From NCBI GenBank assembly GCA_037481715.1, contig JBBFLD010000001.1, positions 248,001 to 312,000 of the forward strand: a stretch of DNA of 64,000 nt, written 5' to 3'. The DNA comes from Rosettibacter sp037481715 (GTDB lineage Bacteria; Bacteroidota; Ignavibacteria; Ignavibacteriales; Melioribacteraceae). The notes beneath the pieces are model-generated. The model had not been told where the DNA came from and ran no database searches. It worked only from the letters and a program-made list of their open reading frames with translations. The translations under genes and the position numbers were made by a program. Below, piece after piece: positions 16,656-26,061 of this stretch (the first letter of the stretch is position 1; each line of letters starts with the position of its first letter).

Positions 16656-18653
16656 TTATAACCAGCTTTTAATTTTCTCTGCAACCTGTTTGCCAGTTAG
16701 TCCAAATTTTTCTGCAAGAATTTTATAAGGTGCAGAAGCACCAAATCTTTCGATTCCTATTCTAAGAAGTTTTTGTCTAAACAAATCTCCCCAACCAGTC
16801 ATCGATGCAGCTTCGATAATAACAATTGGAACATCATCAGGGAATAATGTTTTTTTATAATCATCACTTTGTCTTTCAAATATTTCTCTTGATGGAATAG
16901 AAACAACTCTGATTGAATAATTATCTGCAAGTAATTTTTTAGCTTCAACAGCAACAGGAACTTCGGAACCACTTGCAGCAATTACAAGCTCAAGTTTTTT
17001 ATTTTCTTTTGAAACTATATAAGCACCTTTTAATATATCTGATGGATTAAAATCTGGTTCTCTCTCAAAAGCTTCAATTTTTTGTCTTGTAAGAATTAAA
17101 GCAACAGGACCATGTTTATGTCTTAATGCATAAGCCCAAGCCATTGCAGTTTCAATTCCATCTGCAGGACGAATAACTGTAACATTTGGAATAGCTCTTA
17201 AAACTGACAGATGTTCAACTGGCTGATGAGTTGGACCATCTTCTCCAACAAAAATTGAATCATGAGTAAAAACATAGATTACAGGAATTTCCATTATTGC
17301 AGCAAGACGAATAGTTGGGCGCATATAATCCGAGAAAACAAAGAAAGTAGCACCGAATGGTCTAAATCCGCCATAAAGTGCAATTCCGTTGATGATGGCA
17401 CCCATTGCATGTTCTCGAATACCAAAATGAAAATTTTTGCCTGCGTATTTACCTGGTGCAATTGCTTCAAAATCTTTCATATATGTGTTTGTTGATGGAG
17501 CTAAATCAGCAGATCCACCAACAAAGTTTGGAACAAGTTGTGCAATTTTTTGAATTACTTTGCTTGAAAGAGAACGAGTTGCATTAGGTTCTTTTGGAGC
17601 TGCGTTTAATAATTCTTCTTCAAGATTTTCTGGTAGCCAGTTGTTAATATACTTATCGAACAATTCTGCTTTTTCTGGATTTGATTTTTTCCATTCATCA
17701 AATTTTTTATTCCAATCTTCATATAATTTTTTCAATTCATTCTTTCGTTCTTGAAAAAGATTTTTAACTTCTTCTGGAACATAAAATTCTTTATCGAGAG
17801 GCCAGTTAAGATTTTTCTTTGTTTCTATTAATTCGTCAGCTCCAAGAGGGGCACCATGAACTTCTGCAGTATCAACTTTATTTGGACTGCCGTAACCAAT
17901 GTGTGAACGAGTAATAATTATTGTTGGTTTTTCTTTTTCATTTTGAGCATCAATAATTGCTTTACGAATTTCATCATGATTATAAGCATCTGCTCTCAAT
18001 ACCTGCCAGCCATAAGCTTCAAATCTTTTTTGAACATCTTCAGAATATGTTAATTCAGTATTACCTTCGATTGTAATATGATTGTCATCGTAGAAATAAA
18101 TTATATTTCCTAATTTCAAATGGCCTGCAATTGAAGCAGCTTCGTGAGAAATTCCTTCCATCAAATCGCCGTCACTTACAATTGCATAAATAAAATGATT
18201 ACCGAATAATTGATTGTTTTCGTCATTAAATCTTGCTGCAATCATTTTTGCTGCTATAGCCATTCCAACACCATTGCCAAATCCTTGACCAAGAGGACCG
18301 GTAGTTGTTTCGATACCAGGCAGTAATCCATACTCAGGATGGCCCGCAGTTCTGCTCCCCCATTGACGAAATGACTTTAAATCATCGAGAGTAACATCAT
18401 AACCACTCAAATGAAGTAAAGTATAAAGCAGCATAGAACCATGTCCAGCAGAAAGAATGAAACGGTCGCGATTATACCATTTGGGATCATCTGGATTATG
18501 TTTAAGAAATTCAGTCCACAAAATCATTGCAACATCAGCCATTCCCATTGGCATTCCAGGATGGCCTGAATTTGCTTTTTGAACACCTTCTGCAGCAAGA
18601 ATTCTGATAGTATTAGCTGCTAATTTTTTCAACTCTGTATTAGTCATTCTCAT
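16656..18653 (-). CDS. tkt: Transketolase
   Basis: Thiamin-diphosphate enzyme of the non-oxidative pentose phosphate pathway that moves two-carbon units between sugar phosphates. Features in order: GHPGMPMGMADVA near 28-40, GHGSMLLYTLLHLSGY near 70, the diphosphate/Mg motif SDGDLMEGISHEAASIAGH near 159, and the catalytic Glu in FGIREHAMGAI near 411. The C-terminal domain has AASGSEVPVAVEA and ends EKIKSWL. The 665 residues are the normal full bacterial length. It lies 70 bp after gnd, inside the uronate region. In this position it could recycle ribulose 5-phosphate made by Gnd, or simply be the genome's main copy; the window cannot show whether there is another. Confidence 0.96.
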   Translation of the reverse strand: MRMTNTELKKLAANTIRILAAEGVQKANSGHPGMPMGMADVAMILWTEFLKHNPDDPKWYNRDRFILSAGHGSMLLYTLLHLSGYDVTLDDLKSFRQWGSRTAGHPEYGLLPGIETTTGPLGQGFGNGVGMAIAAKMIAARFNDENNQLFGNHFIYAIVSDGDLMEGISHEAASIAGHLKLGNIIYFYDDNHITIEGNTELTYSEDVQKRFEAYGWQVLRADAYNHDEIRKAIIDAQNEKEKPTIIITRSHIGYGSPNKVDTAEVHGAPLGADELIETKKNLNWPLDKEFYVPEEVKNLFQERKNELKKLYEDWNKKFDEWKKSNPEKAELFDKYINNWLPENLEEELLNAAPKEPNATRSLSSKVIQKIAQLVPNFVGGSADLAPSTNTYMKDFEAIAPGKYAGKNFHFGIREHAMGAIINGIALYGGFRPFGATFFVFSDYMRPTIRLAAIMEIPVIYVFTHDSIFVGEDGPTHQPVEHLSVLRAIPNVTVIRPADGIETAMAWAYALRHKHGPVALILTRQKIEAFEREPDFNPSDILKGAYIVSKENKKLELVIAASGSEVPVAVEAKKLLADNYSIRVVSIPSREIFERQSDDYKKTLFPDDVPIVIIEAASMTGWGDLFRQKLLRIGIERFGASAPYKILAEKFGLTGKQVAEKIKSWL

Positions 18654-18723
18654 TACTCCTGATTTTAATAGATTAATTACGCAAATCTAATAATTTTAAA
18701 ATTCAGTCTGAACCTCACAATTC

Positions 18724-20175
18724 TCAAACATTATAAGTTGTTGAAGAAGTTGTTCCGCCGCGGCCTGTCCAATTTGTATGGAAGAATTCACCTCTTGGTC
18801 TATCAACTCTTTCATAAGTATGTGCACCAAAATAATCTCTTTGAGCTTGTAATAGATTTGCAGGCAATCTATCATTTCTATAGCCATCAAAGAAATTAAG
18901 AGCAGTTGATAAAGCTGGAATCCAAATACCATTACTTACAGCAGCTGCAACAACTCTTCTCCATGAATCCTGTGAAGATTCTACTTTTTCTTTGAAGAAT
19001 GGATCTAACAAAAGATTTGACAGTTCAGGATTTTTATCAAATGCTTCTTTGATTTTTCCTAAGAAAACAGAGCGAATTATACAACCGCCGCGCCACATTA
19101 ATGCAATTCCGCCATAATTTAAATTCCAGCCATATTCTTTTGCAGCTTCTCTCATAAGCATAAAACCTTGAGCATAAGAAATTATTTTTGATGCATAAAG
19201 TGCTTTTCTTAAATCATCTATGAATTGTTTTTTATCACCATCAAATTTTGGTTTTGGACCTGTAATAACTTTTGAAGCAGCAACTCTTTCTTCTTTTAAT
19301 GCAGAAAGTGCTCGTGCATAAACAGCTTCGCCAATTAATGTTAAAGGAATACCAGTATCAAGTGAAGCAATAACTGTCCACTTGCCGGTTCCTTTTTGTC
19401 CAGCAGCATCAAGAATTTTTTCAACTAACGGCTGACCATCTTCATCTTTATATGCAAGTATATCTCTTGTAATTTCAATTAAATAACTTTCGAGTTCTCC
19501 TTCATTCCATTCTTTGAAAATGTTATGCATCTCATCATAACTTAATCCAAGCAAATCTTTCATAATTTGATAAGTTTCACAAATTAACTGCATATCTCCA
19601 TATTCAATTCCATTATGAACCATTTTAACAAAATGGCCTGCACCATTTTCACCAACCCAATCACAACATGGTGTTCCATCAGCAACTTTAGCAGCAATTG
19701 CTTGAAAAATTGGTTTAACATGTTCCCAAGCTTTTGGTGAACCGCCAGGCATAATTGAAGGACCACGCAGAGCACCTTCTTCGCCGCCTGATACTCCAGT
19801 GCCAATGTAAAGCAAACCTTTTTCTTCTACATATTTTGTTCTTCTAATTGTATCAGGAAAATGAGAGTTTCCACCATCAATAATAATATCACCTGGTTCT
19901 AAAAGTGGAATTAAAAGTTCAATAAAATCATCAACTGGTTTGCCTGCTTTAACCATTAACATTACTTTGCGGGGCTTTTTCAAACTTGCAACTAATTCTT
20001 CAAGAGAATGTGTGCCGATTATATTTTTTCCTTTTCCTCTTCCATTAATGAAATTATCAACTTTTTCTACAGTGCGATTATAAACTGCTACAGTAAATCC
20101 ATGACTTTCCATATTCAATACTAAATTTTCTCCCATTACAGCAAGACCAATCAATCCAATATCTGCTTTGCTCAT
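18724..20175 (-). CDS. gnd: 6-phosphogluconate dehydrogenase (decarboxylating)
   Basis: Oxidises and decarboxylates 6-phosphogluconate to ribulose 5-phosphate. The N-terminal Rossmann motif is IGLAVMGENLVLNME at about residues 9-23. The catalytic block GENGAGHFVKMVHNGIEYGDMQ near 178-199 has the Lys, His and Asn expected for catalysis. The C-terminal domain contains GTGKWTVIASLDTGIPLTLI and ends with a Gly/Thr/Ser-rich tail. At 483 residues it is the long dimeric type. It is 22 bp downstream of the LarA-like gene and upstream of tkt. No glucose-6-phosphate dehydrogenase is encoded nearby, so within this cluster its substrate may come from gluconate rather than glucose; that is inference. Confidence 0.96.
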   Translation of the reverse strand: MSKADIGLIGLAVMGENLVLNMESHGFTVAVYNRTVEKVDNFINGRGKGKNIIGTHSLEELVASLKKPRKVMLMVKAGKPVDDFIELLIPLLEPGDIIIDGGNSHFPDTIRRTKYVEEKGLLYIGTGVSGGEEGALRGPSIMPGGSPKAWEHVKPIFQAIAAKVADGTPCCDWVGENGAGHFVKMVHNGIEYGDMQLICETYQIMKDLLGLSYDEMHNIFKEWNEGELESYLIEITRDILAYKDEDGQPLVEKILDAAGQKGTGKWTVIASLDTGIPLTLIGEAVYARALSALKEERVAASKVITGPKPKFDGDKKQFIDDLRKALYASKIISYAQGFMLMREAAKEYGWNLNYGGIALMWRGGCIIRSVFLGKIKEAFDKNPELSNLLLDPFFKEKVESSQDSWRRVVAAAVSNGIWIPALSTALNFFDGYRNDRLPANLLQAQRDYFGAHTYERVDRPRGEFFHTNWTGRGGTTSSTTYNV

Positions 20176-20197
20176 TTTTTATCCTCCTTTAATAAAT

Positions 20198-21469
20198 TTA
20201 ATTAAAAAATCTTCCTTTATAAGCCCATAAGCCGAGGGCTGGATTTGATATATAAAATATTTCTTCACCATCAACTTCATTAAATCCATCATGAAGTTTT
20301 TCAGGATTATATTTTTTCAACATGTAATTCAAATCAGCATATTTGAAATTAACGCTTTCAATTTCTTCCTTTGTTAAATTTCCGGGACAATAAGTAATTG
20401 TAAATCTATTTTCTGAAGAACCATGAATCAAATGAGCAGCTGCACTTAAATTATTTTTCAATTCATCATTTTCGTCAACATACTTTAGGATTTCAGGCGT
20501 TGTTTTGTATCCATATTTTCTAATCAATCTATCAATTTCTTTATCTTCGCCAAATTCTTTTAACCCTGGTGCTAAAACAATTAACTCGCCATTATCTGCA
20601 ATTGCCATTCTTGTTCTATAAATACTTTTGTTGCCAAGCCATGTACTTTTAAATTCATGAGGGTCGAGATAAACAACTACTTTTTTCAATGGTTCTTCGA
20701 GCATTTCAAAATTAACTTTTAATGAAAGTTCGGAAGCTAATTTAAAACATTCAAAATCATCACCAATATATAAACCACGCATTACTAATTGATTATTTTC
20801 ATCTTTTCCAATTACTGTAAGCACATAAATAATTGGAAGGTGTTTAGCAAAATTATCTGATGCATAATTCAAAACACTTCTTACTGGATTATCTGCTCTT
20901 CCCATTATTCTTTCCATTCCATAAACTGCTCCAAGGAAATGACTTTTGTTTATTCCTTCTTTTCCGCCTGTTCCGACAAAAATATTTTTATTATAATTTG
21001 CCATTCCAATTACTTCATGCGGCACAACTTGACCAATTGATAAAATTAAATCAAAGTTGCCTTCTACAAGTAATTTATTTACTTGAGCGGGCCAGGAATA
21101 ATTTACTTTGCCTTCTGAAATTTGAAAAACAAAATCTGAAGGAACTTCACCCAATGTAACTAAATCTTCCCGCCATCTATGAACACGAAATAAATTTTTA
21201 GGAACATTACCAAACATTGTTTCAATTTCATAATCTGTCATTGGGGCATGAGTTCCAAGAGCAGGTAAAATATCTGTTAAATTATCTTTGTAATATTCAT
21301 AAACATATCGAGTTATATCGCCTGCTTTAGAGTGAAAACGAGTAAAATCAGGCGGTATAGCAAGAACTTTTTTCTTTGAACCCAATTTATCGAATACAGA
21401 GTAAAGTCCATCTTTAATATCATTTTCATTAAGAATTTTATCTGGGGAACCATTCGCATAAAAAATCAT
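20198..21469 (-). CDS. LarA-like nickel-pincer racemase/epimerase homologue
   Basis: Belongs to the lactate racemase (LarA, DUF2088) family, which racemises or epimerises 2-hydroxyacids using a nickel pincer nucleotide. Conserved sites visible: PDFTR at residues 40-44, LGTHAPMT at 71-78 (catalytic His74), GQVVPHEVIGM at 146-156 (His151), GTGGKEG at 166-172 (Lys170, matching the cofactor-bonded Lys) and SHFLGA with His177. Length 423 is typical. It is encoded between kdgK and gnd in the uronate operon, 35 bp after kdgK. That context argues for an aldonate or hexuronate-derived acid as substrate rather than lactate, since some family members act on sugar acids. LarB, LarC and LarE, needed for the cofactor, are not in the window. 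The precise substrate is unknown. Confidence 0.8.
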   Translation of the reverse strand: MIFYANGSPDKILNENDIKDGLYSVFDKLGSKKKVLAIPPDFTRFHSKAGDITRYVYEYYKDNLTDILPALGTHAPMTDYEIETMFGNVPKNLFRVHRWREDLVTLGEVPSDFVFQISEGKVNYSWPAQVNKLLVEGNFDLILSIGQVVPHEVIGMANYNKNIFVGTGGKEGINKSHFLGAVYGMERIMGRADNPVRSVLNYASDNFAKHLPIIYVLTVIGKDENNQLVMRGLYIGDDFECFKLASELSLKVNFEMLEEPLKKVVVYLDPHEFKSTWLGNKSIYRTRMAIADNGELIVLAPGLKEFGEDKEIDRLIRKYGYKTTPEILKYVDENDELKNNLSAAAHLIHGSSENRFTITYCPGNLTKEEIESVNFKYADLNYMLKKYNPEKLHDGFNEVDGEEIFYISNPALGLWAYKGRFFN

Positions 21470-21504
21470 AAGACCTCACGAATCAGATTTAATCATAAAT
21501 TCAT

Positions 21505-22587
21505 TTATCTTTGAATTCTTGCTGAACCACCTTTTGCAAATGCTTTAACTTCATCAATAGTTGCCATTGTTGTATCACCTGGATAAGTAGTAAGCAAAGC
21601 TCCGTGAGCCCATCCAAGTTTAACAGCTTCTTCAGGTTCTTCATTAGTTAAAATGCCATAGAAAAATCCTGCAGCAAAACCATCACCACCACCCACTCTA
21701 TCATAAACATCAAGTTCTGCAGTTGGAGCTTGATATACTTTTCCATTAATCCATGCAACTGCACTCCAGCTGTGTCTATTTGTAGAATGAACTTCGCGTA
21801 ATGTAGTAGCAACTACTTTTACATTAGGAAATTTTTTAACAACACTATCAATCATAGCAATGAAAACAGAAGGGTCTAATTTAGATTTTGCTGTTACATC
21901 AGGTCCAGGTATTCCTAATCCTTTTTGTAAGTCTTCTTCGTTTCCAACAAGGACATCAACATGTTCAACAATTTTATTTATCACTTCAACTGCTTTCTTT
22001 TCACCACCCCATATGTTCCATAATTTAGCACGATAATTTAAGTCAAAACTTGTAACTGCACCCGAAGCTTTTGCTGCTTTCATTCCTTCAATTATAAGTT
22101 GACCAGTTGTTTCTGATAAAGAAGCAAATATACCGCCGCTGTGAAACCATTTCACACCCTGAGTGAAAATGGAATTCCAGTCAATATCACCGGGTTTTAA
22201 TAGTGCTGCTGCTTCATTACTTCTATTATAAAAAACTACAGGAGCTCGAGAACCAAAACCTCTATCGCTGTAAACTGCAGCCATGTTTGGACCATTAACA
22301 CCATTATGCTCAAATTCTTTTGCAATCAGTTTTACTCCCATTGCTCTAACACGTTCAGCAATTAAATCGCCAATTGGATATTTTACAATTGCAGTAACAA
22401 TGCCAGTATTTAATCTAAAACAATCAGAGAGATTTGCAGCTACATTATATTCACCGCCGCTTACATGAATTTTGCATTCAGTTGCTTTTCTAAATGGAAT
22501 TATTCCTGGGTCAAGGCGATGAACAAGTGCACCAAGTGAAACTAAATCTAATGCTGCTTCTTTTTTAATAGTTAATCCATAATTCAT
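21505..22587 (-). CDS. kdgK: 2-keto-3-deoxygluconate kinase (PfkB family)
   Basis: Sugar kinase that phosphorylates KDG to KDPG, the substrate of the Eda aldolase encoded downstream of uxaE. The PfkB N-terminal signature is GGEYNVAANLSDCF near residues 44-57, and the C-terminal catalytic block is RVGGGDGFAAGFFYGIL near 296-312. The usual GAGD is GGGD here, but the catalytic Asp is kept. Length 360 is slightly above average for the family. It opens the second gene block after a 409-bp non-coding gap, so a promoter should lie just upstream. A GAGGA ribosome site precedes the ATG. Specificity is taken from context: the same fold also phosphorylates other sugars. Confidence 0.85.
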   Translation of the reverse strand: MNYGLTIKKEAALDLVSLGALVHRLDPGIIPFRKATECKIHVSGGEYNVAANLSDCFRLNTGIVTAIVKYPIGDLIAERVRAMGVKLIAKEFEHNGVNGPNMAAVYSDRGFGSRAPVVFYNRSNEAAALLKPGDIDWNSIFTQGVKWFHSGGIFASLSETTGQLIIEGMKAAKASGAVTSFDLNYRAKLWNIWGGEKKAVEVINKIVEHVDVLVGNEEDLQKGLGIPGPDVTAKSKLDPSVFIAMIDSVVKKFPNVKVVATTLREVHSTNRHSWSAVAWINGKVYQAPTAELDVYDRVGGGDGFAAGFFYGILTNEEPEEAVKLGWAHGALLTTYPGDTTMATIDEVKAFAKGGSARIQR

Positions 22588-22996
22588 TTTACATTATCCT
22601 CATTTTAATGATTATATAACTCAAAAAAAATGCTTAGTTATAGATGATTAATCTCATAAAATTTCAGAGAGCAAATTTTCACAAAGAATTTAACTCCTAC
22701 GTGTCTATTCGTAATGTCTCTTTATTTGATTTATTTTTCTTGTTTCTCGCTAATACACAAAGGATTTCTTTTGGTCTTTGATTCTTCGAAACTTCGCGTG
22801 GAATCTCTATTTTGTTTTTTGCAAAGGTGCAAAGTGGCTAAGTCCTTCTCTTTGTCTCACTTCCTGACTAAACTCAAAATCAAAAAAACTTTTTAGTTTC
22901 ATAAATTTTATGAAAATATTTTTGATTACTAAGACTCAGTATGTTATCATTTTACACTGAATTAATCTGTCTAATCTGTGTCATCCGCGTTCTATT
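22588..22996. other. Non-coding spacer between uxuB and kdgK
   Basis: No gene seen in 409 bp. It should contain the end of the exuT-uxuB transcript and the promoter of kdgK. At 22961-22994 is the string 'aatctgtctaatctgtgtcatccgcgttct', a relative of the repeat after tkt. At about 22780-22807 is a worn GATTCTTC...GGAATC inverted word like those of the 14.4-kb repeats. I could not identify a convincing promoter or operator. Confidence 0.5.
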
Positions 22997-23842
22997 TTAT
23001 ACTCCACAGAAAGCATTAAAGCCGCCATCAACCGGTATAACAACACCGGTAACAAATTTTGATATGTCAGAAATTAAGTAGAGCAAAGTTCCAACAATTT
23101 CTTCAGGTTCACCAAAACGTCCCATTGGTGTATGAGCAATAATTTTTTTACCTCTTTCAGTTAATTGATTTGTTTCTTTATCGATTAATAAAAATCGATT
23201 TTGTTCTGTTAAGAAAAATCCTGGAGCAATTGCATTTACTCGAACATTTACTTTTGCTAAATGAACTGCAAGCCATTCTGTTAAATTATTTACAGAAGCT
23301 TTTGCAGCAGAATATGCCACAACTCTTGAAATTGGTCTATATGAACTCATCGAAGAAATATTAACAATTGAACCTCCTCTTCCAATCATATCTTTAGCAA
23401 AAATCATTGTAGGTAATACAGTCCCCATAAAATTCAAATCAAATACACTCCGAAATCCATCAAGCTCTAAACCAAAAAAACTTTTTGATAAATCATTAAT
23501 ATTTTGTTCTGTCATAAATTCTGTTTGTGTTGTAGCTGCTGGATTATTTCCACCAGCACAATTTACGAGTACATCAACAGGACCAAGTTTCTCATTAATT
23601 TCATTTTTTGCAGCAACGAGAGCATCTTTATCGAGAACATTAGCTGCAAGTCCAATTGTAGATGAAGGAAATTTTTCATTTATTTCTTTTGCAACAGATT
23701 CAGATTTATCTTTTTTAGTACCAATTATAGCTACTTTCGCACCAGCTTCTGCCAATCCAAATGACAATGCTTTACCAATTATTCCACTTCCACCTGTTAC
23801 AACACATACTTTATTTTTTATATCATCCATTGAATATTTCAT
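22997..23842 (-). CDS. uxuB: SDR-type D-mannonate oxidoreductase (fructuronate reductase)
   Basis: Short-chain dehydrogenase expected to reduce D-fructuronate to D-mannonate. TGGSGIIG at about residues 16-23 is the cofactor loop, NCAGGNNPA near 92-100 is distinctive for the Bacillus YjmF/Thermotoga UxuB-type SDR, and the YSAAK pair provides the catalytic Tyr and Lys. The stretch LNFMGTVLPTMIFAKDM also fits. This class is unrelated to the long-chain UxuB of E. coli. The ATG at 23840-23842 is preferred over the one at 23848, because a GGAG lies 8 nt before it and only 2 nt before the upstream one. It is the last gene of the exuT operon, just after eda. Another hexonate dehydrogenase activity is possible. 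Confidence 0.85.
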   Translation of the reverse strand: MKYSMDDIKNKVCVVTGGSGIIGKALSFGLAEAGAKVAIIGTKKDKSESVAKEINEKFPSSTIGLAANVLDKDALVAAKNEINEKLGPVDVLVNCAGGNNPAATTQTEFMTEQNINDLSKSFFGLELDGFRSVFDLNFMGTVLPTMIFAKDMIGRGGSIVNISSMSSYRPISRVVAYSAAKASVNNLTEWLAVHLAKVNVRVNAIAPGFFLTEQNRFLLIDKETNQLTERGKKIIAHTPMGRFGEPEEIVGTLLYLISDISKFVTGVVIPVDGGFNAFCGV

Positions 23843-23854
23843 AAGCATTACTCC

Positions 23855-24502
23855 TTATTTAATTAATGCATCGTTGATACTTTTCATAACTAATTTTGCA
23901 TTATCAGTAAGTTTATCATATTGCTCATTTTGAATTGCTTCTTTATCCAACAAAGCTGAACCAATACCAACAGCACAAGCACCAGCTTTCAACCACTCAC
24001 CTGCATTCGTTAATGTAACTCCTCCTGTAGGCATTAACTTGAGATGAGGCATTGGAGCCAAAATTCCTTTAAAGAAAGCCATGCCTAAAACATCAGCTGG
24101 GAATACTTTTATGATATCTGCTCCTGCTTCATAAGCTGTTTGAATTTCCGTTGGTGAAAAACATCCAGGCATTGCTGGAATATCATATTGATGAGCTTTT
24201 TCTATAATTTCTTTTTTGAAGATTGGACTTACAACATACTTAGCTCCTGCTTTGATTGCATCTTCTGCTACTTGAGAATTAAGAACTGAACCAACACCAA
24301 TGATAATATTCTTATCAAGTTCATTACTCATTTTCTCAATTAATTGAATTGCATTTGGAACAGTCATTGTAATTTCTGCAATAGTAATCCCACCTTCAGC
24401 AAGAGCTTCGATTACTTTTTTCAATTTTTCCGGTTCTTTAATTCTAAGAACAGCTACAGCTTTTCTTTTTAGTATTTCATCAATAATGTTTTGTCTGTTC
24501 AT
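23855..24502 (-). CDS. eda: 2-dehydro-3-deoxyphosphogluconate aldolase
   Basis: Class I aldolase splitting KDPG into pyruvate and glyceraldehyde 3-phosphate. AVLRI near 17-21 and AEITMTVPNA near 40-49 contain the catalytic Glu. The Schiff-base Lys is in IKVFPADVLG near 131, and MPTGG plus VGIGSALLD form the phosphate site. Length 215 is standard. The start codon shares one base with the uxaE stop (TAATG), implying translational coupling. KDPG reaches it from both the KduD and the mannonate branches through KdgK. Confidence 0.95.
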   Translation of the reverse strand: MNRQNIIDEILKRKAVAVLRIKEPEKLKKVIEALAEGGITIAEITMTVPNAIQLIEKMSNELDKNIIIGVGSVLNSQVAEDAIKAGAKYVVSPIFKKEIIEKAHQYDIPAMPGCFSPTEIQTAYEAGADIIKVFPADVLGMAFFKGILAPMPHLKLMPTGGVTLTNAGEWLKAGACAVGIGSALLDKEAIQNEQYDKLTDNAKLVMKSINDALIK

Positions 24503-26046
24503 TATTTAAATGGCTCCAGATGTTTTTTGAAATGATTTACAATAAATTCATAATGAGTTTCTTCATTTTCAATTAAGCATTTTAGAATTCTGTCTTTGAA
24601 CAAATATTTTCCTTCTGAATCTTTTTCTGTTAATACTTTTCCAAATGTTACATGCAATACTTGTCTAACATCATTTGAATTAAATATATCAATTAACTCT
24701 GAATCTGAATATTCTTTCCCAGATTTTACACGGTTTATATCTGCAGATACATGATAACTTCTTTTTTCTGTTTCATAAAGACCTTTACTGAAATCTAATA
24801 TTTCTCTGAACAAATCTGGTTGTTTTGCTGCTACTACTTTCAGTGCTTCGAGATAACTTGTGCCGGCAGTTTTAACATGAGTAAATGCATCTTTCAAAGA
24901 ACCAATTACACGATAAGCAGAAAATTTATCACTTCCTGAATGCAAACTAATTTTATATTTTCCAAAATATTTAGTTATTGCCAAATGTTTTTCATACTCT
25001 TTCTTAAATAAATCTAAATCACCTTTGTAATCAATTCCTTTTTCGAAATCTCCAATAAATCTTGGAGCCAGACTAATAAATTTCACTCCAAGACGATTTA
25101 GTTCATTTGCAAAGAAAAAGTGTTCGAAAGGAGTTGTTACAGATTCAGTTTCATCAACCGATACTTCAACTTCAAATTTGCCTTCTTGAGCTTTTGAACT
25201 TAAGTAATCATACATTTTTTTGATATGAATTATTGCTTTGCCATATTTTGCATAAGCTCTAAGAAAATTTTCTTTCGTAACCTCAAGAGTTAATTTATCT
25301 GAGATATCGAATTTTATGTTTACGTATCTTTTTTCTGCTTCTTCGTAAGTATCTTTAAGTTCATTCCAGTTAATTGATTTTACTTTTTCAATCAATTCAT
25401 TTTCGTTGTAATGGTCAGCATTATTATCAACATGTTCGCTTGGATCAAATGTAAACATTGTAAAATTTGCTGAGAGCATTAAATCAATATCATCGAATGT
25501 TTTGAGGTGGTCTGCATCTGAACCAAAACCATCTTTATAACCTTCTTGAAAAACAGCCCAAACAGCTGCATCCATAACTTCGTGAGGTGTTCTTTGCGTG
25601 CGTGTGAGTTCTCGAATTGACTGCTGAGCAAGAATTGGTTTGAAGCCGCTGTTTCTTAATGCACGAATATGCCCTGCATTTGCAAGACCCAATCTATCGC
25701 CGCATCCAAATGAATTGCATAATCCTAATGGTTGGGCAATAGTATAATCAAATAATTTCTGAAGTTTGATTCTATTATTTGTAGTAAGATTACATTTTTT
25801 AATTAAAATATTATTACCTGCATCGATAATTTCACCATCAAAATTTTTAGCAAGTTTATCATCAGAATAAACAATAAATAAAAATTTTTGAAAATTCTCT
25901 TTCCCAATAAAGAAATATGAATTATCTAATTTGTTAACTGAGTAAGGATATAATCTGATTTTGATTGAATTAATTTCTACATCAACCAGATTATTATTTA
26001 CAATATTTCCATTGTTAACTTCTTCAATAATTTTTTCGAGTTCCAT
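24502..26046 (-). CDS. uxaE: Tagaturonate/fructuronate epimerase UxaE
   Basis: Converts D-tagaturonate to D-fructuronate, letting galacturonate feed the glucuronate branch without UxaA/UxaB. Recognised by FGCGDRLGLANAGHIRALR near residue 114, LAQQSIRELTRTQRTPHEVMD near 138 and GSDADHLKTFDDID near 175, which carry probable metal ligands. A C-terminal histidine motif is SLHSGSDKFSAYR near 381. Length 514 agrees with the family (Thermotoga TM0440 type). It lies 15 bp after uxaC, whose product is its substrate, and overlaps eda by one base. The pathway position is therefore well supported by gene order. Confidence 0.9.
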   Translation of the reverse strand: MELEKIIEEVNNGNIVNNNLVDVEINSIKIRLYPYSVNKLDNSYFFIGKENFQKFLFIVYSDDKLAKNFDGEIIDAGNNILIKKCNLTTNNRIKLQKLFDYTIAQPLGLCNSFGCGDRLGLANAGHIRALRNSGFKPILAQQSIRELTRTQRTPHEVMDAAVWAVFQEGYKDGFGSDADHLKTFDDIDLMLSANFTMFTFDPSEHVDNNADHYNENELIEKVKSINWNELKDTYEEAEKRYVNIKFDISDKLTLEVTKENFLRAYAKYGKAIIHIKKMYDYLSSKAQEGKFEVEVSVDETESVTTPFEHFFFANELNRLGVKFISLAPRFIGDFEKGIDYKGDLDLFKKEYEKHLAITKYFGKYKISLHSGSDKFSAYRVIGSLKDAFTHVKTAGTSYLEALKVVAAKQPDLFREILDFSKGLYETEKRSYHVSADINRVKSGKEYSDSELIDIFNSNDVRQVLHVTFGKVLTEKDSEGKYLFKDRILKCLIENEETHYEFIVNHFKKHLEPFK

Positions 26047-26061
26047 TATTATACCCTTTTT

